Positions 5,226 to 5,358 of a stretch of 5,358 bases of DNA are shown here, piece after piece. The notes below the pieces were generated by a model that searched no databases, was not told the DNA's origin, and saw nothing but the letters and a program-made list of their open reading frames with translations. The position numbers were made by a program, and so were the translations under genes. Numbering within the stretch: position 1 is the first letter of the stretch; each line of letters begins with the position of its first letter. Source of the DNA: JAGPIS01 sp964635545. Its GTDB lineage: Bacteria; Bacteroidota; Bacteroidia; Bacteroidales; Marinilabiliaceae. Location: positions 1-5,358 of the forward strand of contig CAZWOA010000147.1 in NCBI GenBank assembly GCA_964635545.1. The letters run 5' to 3'.

Positions 5226-5248
5226 TGTCATGACATGACAAAATGACA
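5226..5248. repeat. TGTCATGACA palindrome and ATGACA repeats near the tRNA
   Basis: TGTCATGACA (5226-5235) is a perfect palindrome. ATGACA occurs at 5230, 5235 and 5243. Located 57-79 bases from the tRNA 3' end and within the integrase arm region, they could be binding sites for the integrase or the excisionase-like protein. Confidence 0.4.
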
Positions 5249-5282
5249 AAAGCCTGAAAATCAAACGATTATTCAGGCTTTT
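5248..5282 (-). terminator. Hairpin terminator downstream of tRNA-Arg
   Basis: AAAAGCCTGAA (5248-5258) and TTCAGGCTTTT (5272-5282) form a perfect 11-bp stem with a 13-base loop. It lies 22 bases past the tRNA 3' end. Read on the minus strand it ends in TTTT, followed by GTCATTTTG. The A/T flanks make it potentially bidirectional, which would insulate the tRNA from the element. Confidence 0.6.
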
Positions 5283-5304
5283 GAAACATATGAAAATGCT
5301 TTAG

Positions 5305-5358
5305 TGATCCCATCGGGACTCGAACCCAAATCGTCAGAACCGGAATCTGATATTCTAT
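5305..5358 (-). tRNA. tRNA-Arg (anticodon CCG), 5' part beyond the window
   Basis: The last 54 bases, read on the minus strand, hold the 3' two thirds of a tRNA. The anticodon stem TCAGA/TCTGA (5350-5346, 5338-5334) closes a 7-base loop TTCCGGT with anticodon CCG (plus strand 5341-5343), reading the arginine codon CGG. A 4-base variable loop follows. The T arm TTGGG-TTCGAGT-CCCGA allows one G-T pair, and the acceptor strand TGGGATC is followed by discriminator A at 5305. CCA is not encoded. The 5' acceptor and most of the D arm lie off the right edge, so the acceptor pairing cannot be checked. Its 3' end faces the integrase, the usual arrangement for a tRNA used as an integration target. Confidence 0.9.

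Larger units (their letters stand above)
5028..5304. other. Integrase-tRNA gap, probable attachment-site arm region
   Basis: No gene fits in these 277 A/T-rich bases. From the integrase outward they hold the CCGG-centred near-copy of the extended repeat (5075-5092), TTGTCACAA (5122-5130), a promoter candidate (5154-5182), a tandem-like ATATGTTTTT / ATATGTGTTTTT (5197-5218), TGACA repeats (5226-5248) and a hairpin terminator (5248-5282). If the element uses the tRNA 3' end as its target, this is the arm of the attachment site. I found no second copy of the tRNA 3' end in the window, so the attachment core cannot be defined from here. Confidence 0.45.

Overview
The window looks like the integrase-proximal end of an integrative element (ICE, mobilizable element or integrated plasmid-like element) in a member of the Bacteroidetes, most likely Bacteroidales. 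The grounds are: a tyrosine recombinase of the Bacteroidetes type (N-terminal arm-binding domain, and a TGxPFSD motif where most families have TGxRxxE); a HTH protein and a possibly RteC-like protein of kinds common on Bacteroidales elements; ATG starts without Shine-Dalgarno sequences but with A/T-rich leaders; and a TAnnTTTG-type promoter match ahead of the integrase. All of this is read by eye; no database search was made.

Layout, right to left (every supported gene is on the minus strand). A partial tRNA-Arg(CCG) gene runs off the right edge, and its 3' end lies at 5305. Next comes a 277-base gap with a tRNA-side terminator, TGACA repeats and a likely integrase promoter. Then follow the integrase (3762-5027) with its own terminator, and a 389-residue protein of unknown function, possibly RteC-like (2451-3620), with its own terminator. 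A 210-base regulatory region (2241-2450) carries five copies of GGGTTG(A/T) and a strong inverted repeat. After it comes a leftward gene set: a small HTH/excisionase-like protein (1974-2240), a winged-helix/replisome-organizer-like protein (1028-1822), and a DnaC-type AAA+ helicase loader (373-1044) that overlaps its upstream neighbour by 17 bases. The left 372 bases hold no convincing gene. They are GC-rich and full of dyads, including a 52-base T-shaped (three-way junction) fold at 249-300.

How it may work together (inference): the integrase inserts the element at the 3' end of tRNA-Arg. The HTH protein and the RteC-like protein would control excision or expression of the leftward operon. 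The replisome-organizer-like protein plus helicase loader would let the excised circle replicate or be re-primed after transfer. The structured left region is the best place in the window for an oriT or single-strand initiation site, presumably ahead of mobilization genes beyond the left edge.

Most worth checking are the T-shaped element, the GGGTTGA array, and a motif (AAACCAATAAA on the minus strand) repeated just upstream of the HTH gene, the replication gene and a 67-codon open frame. A near-copy of its extended form lies inverted upstream of the integrase.
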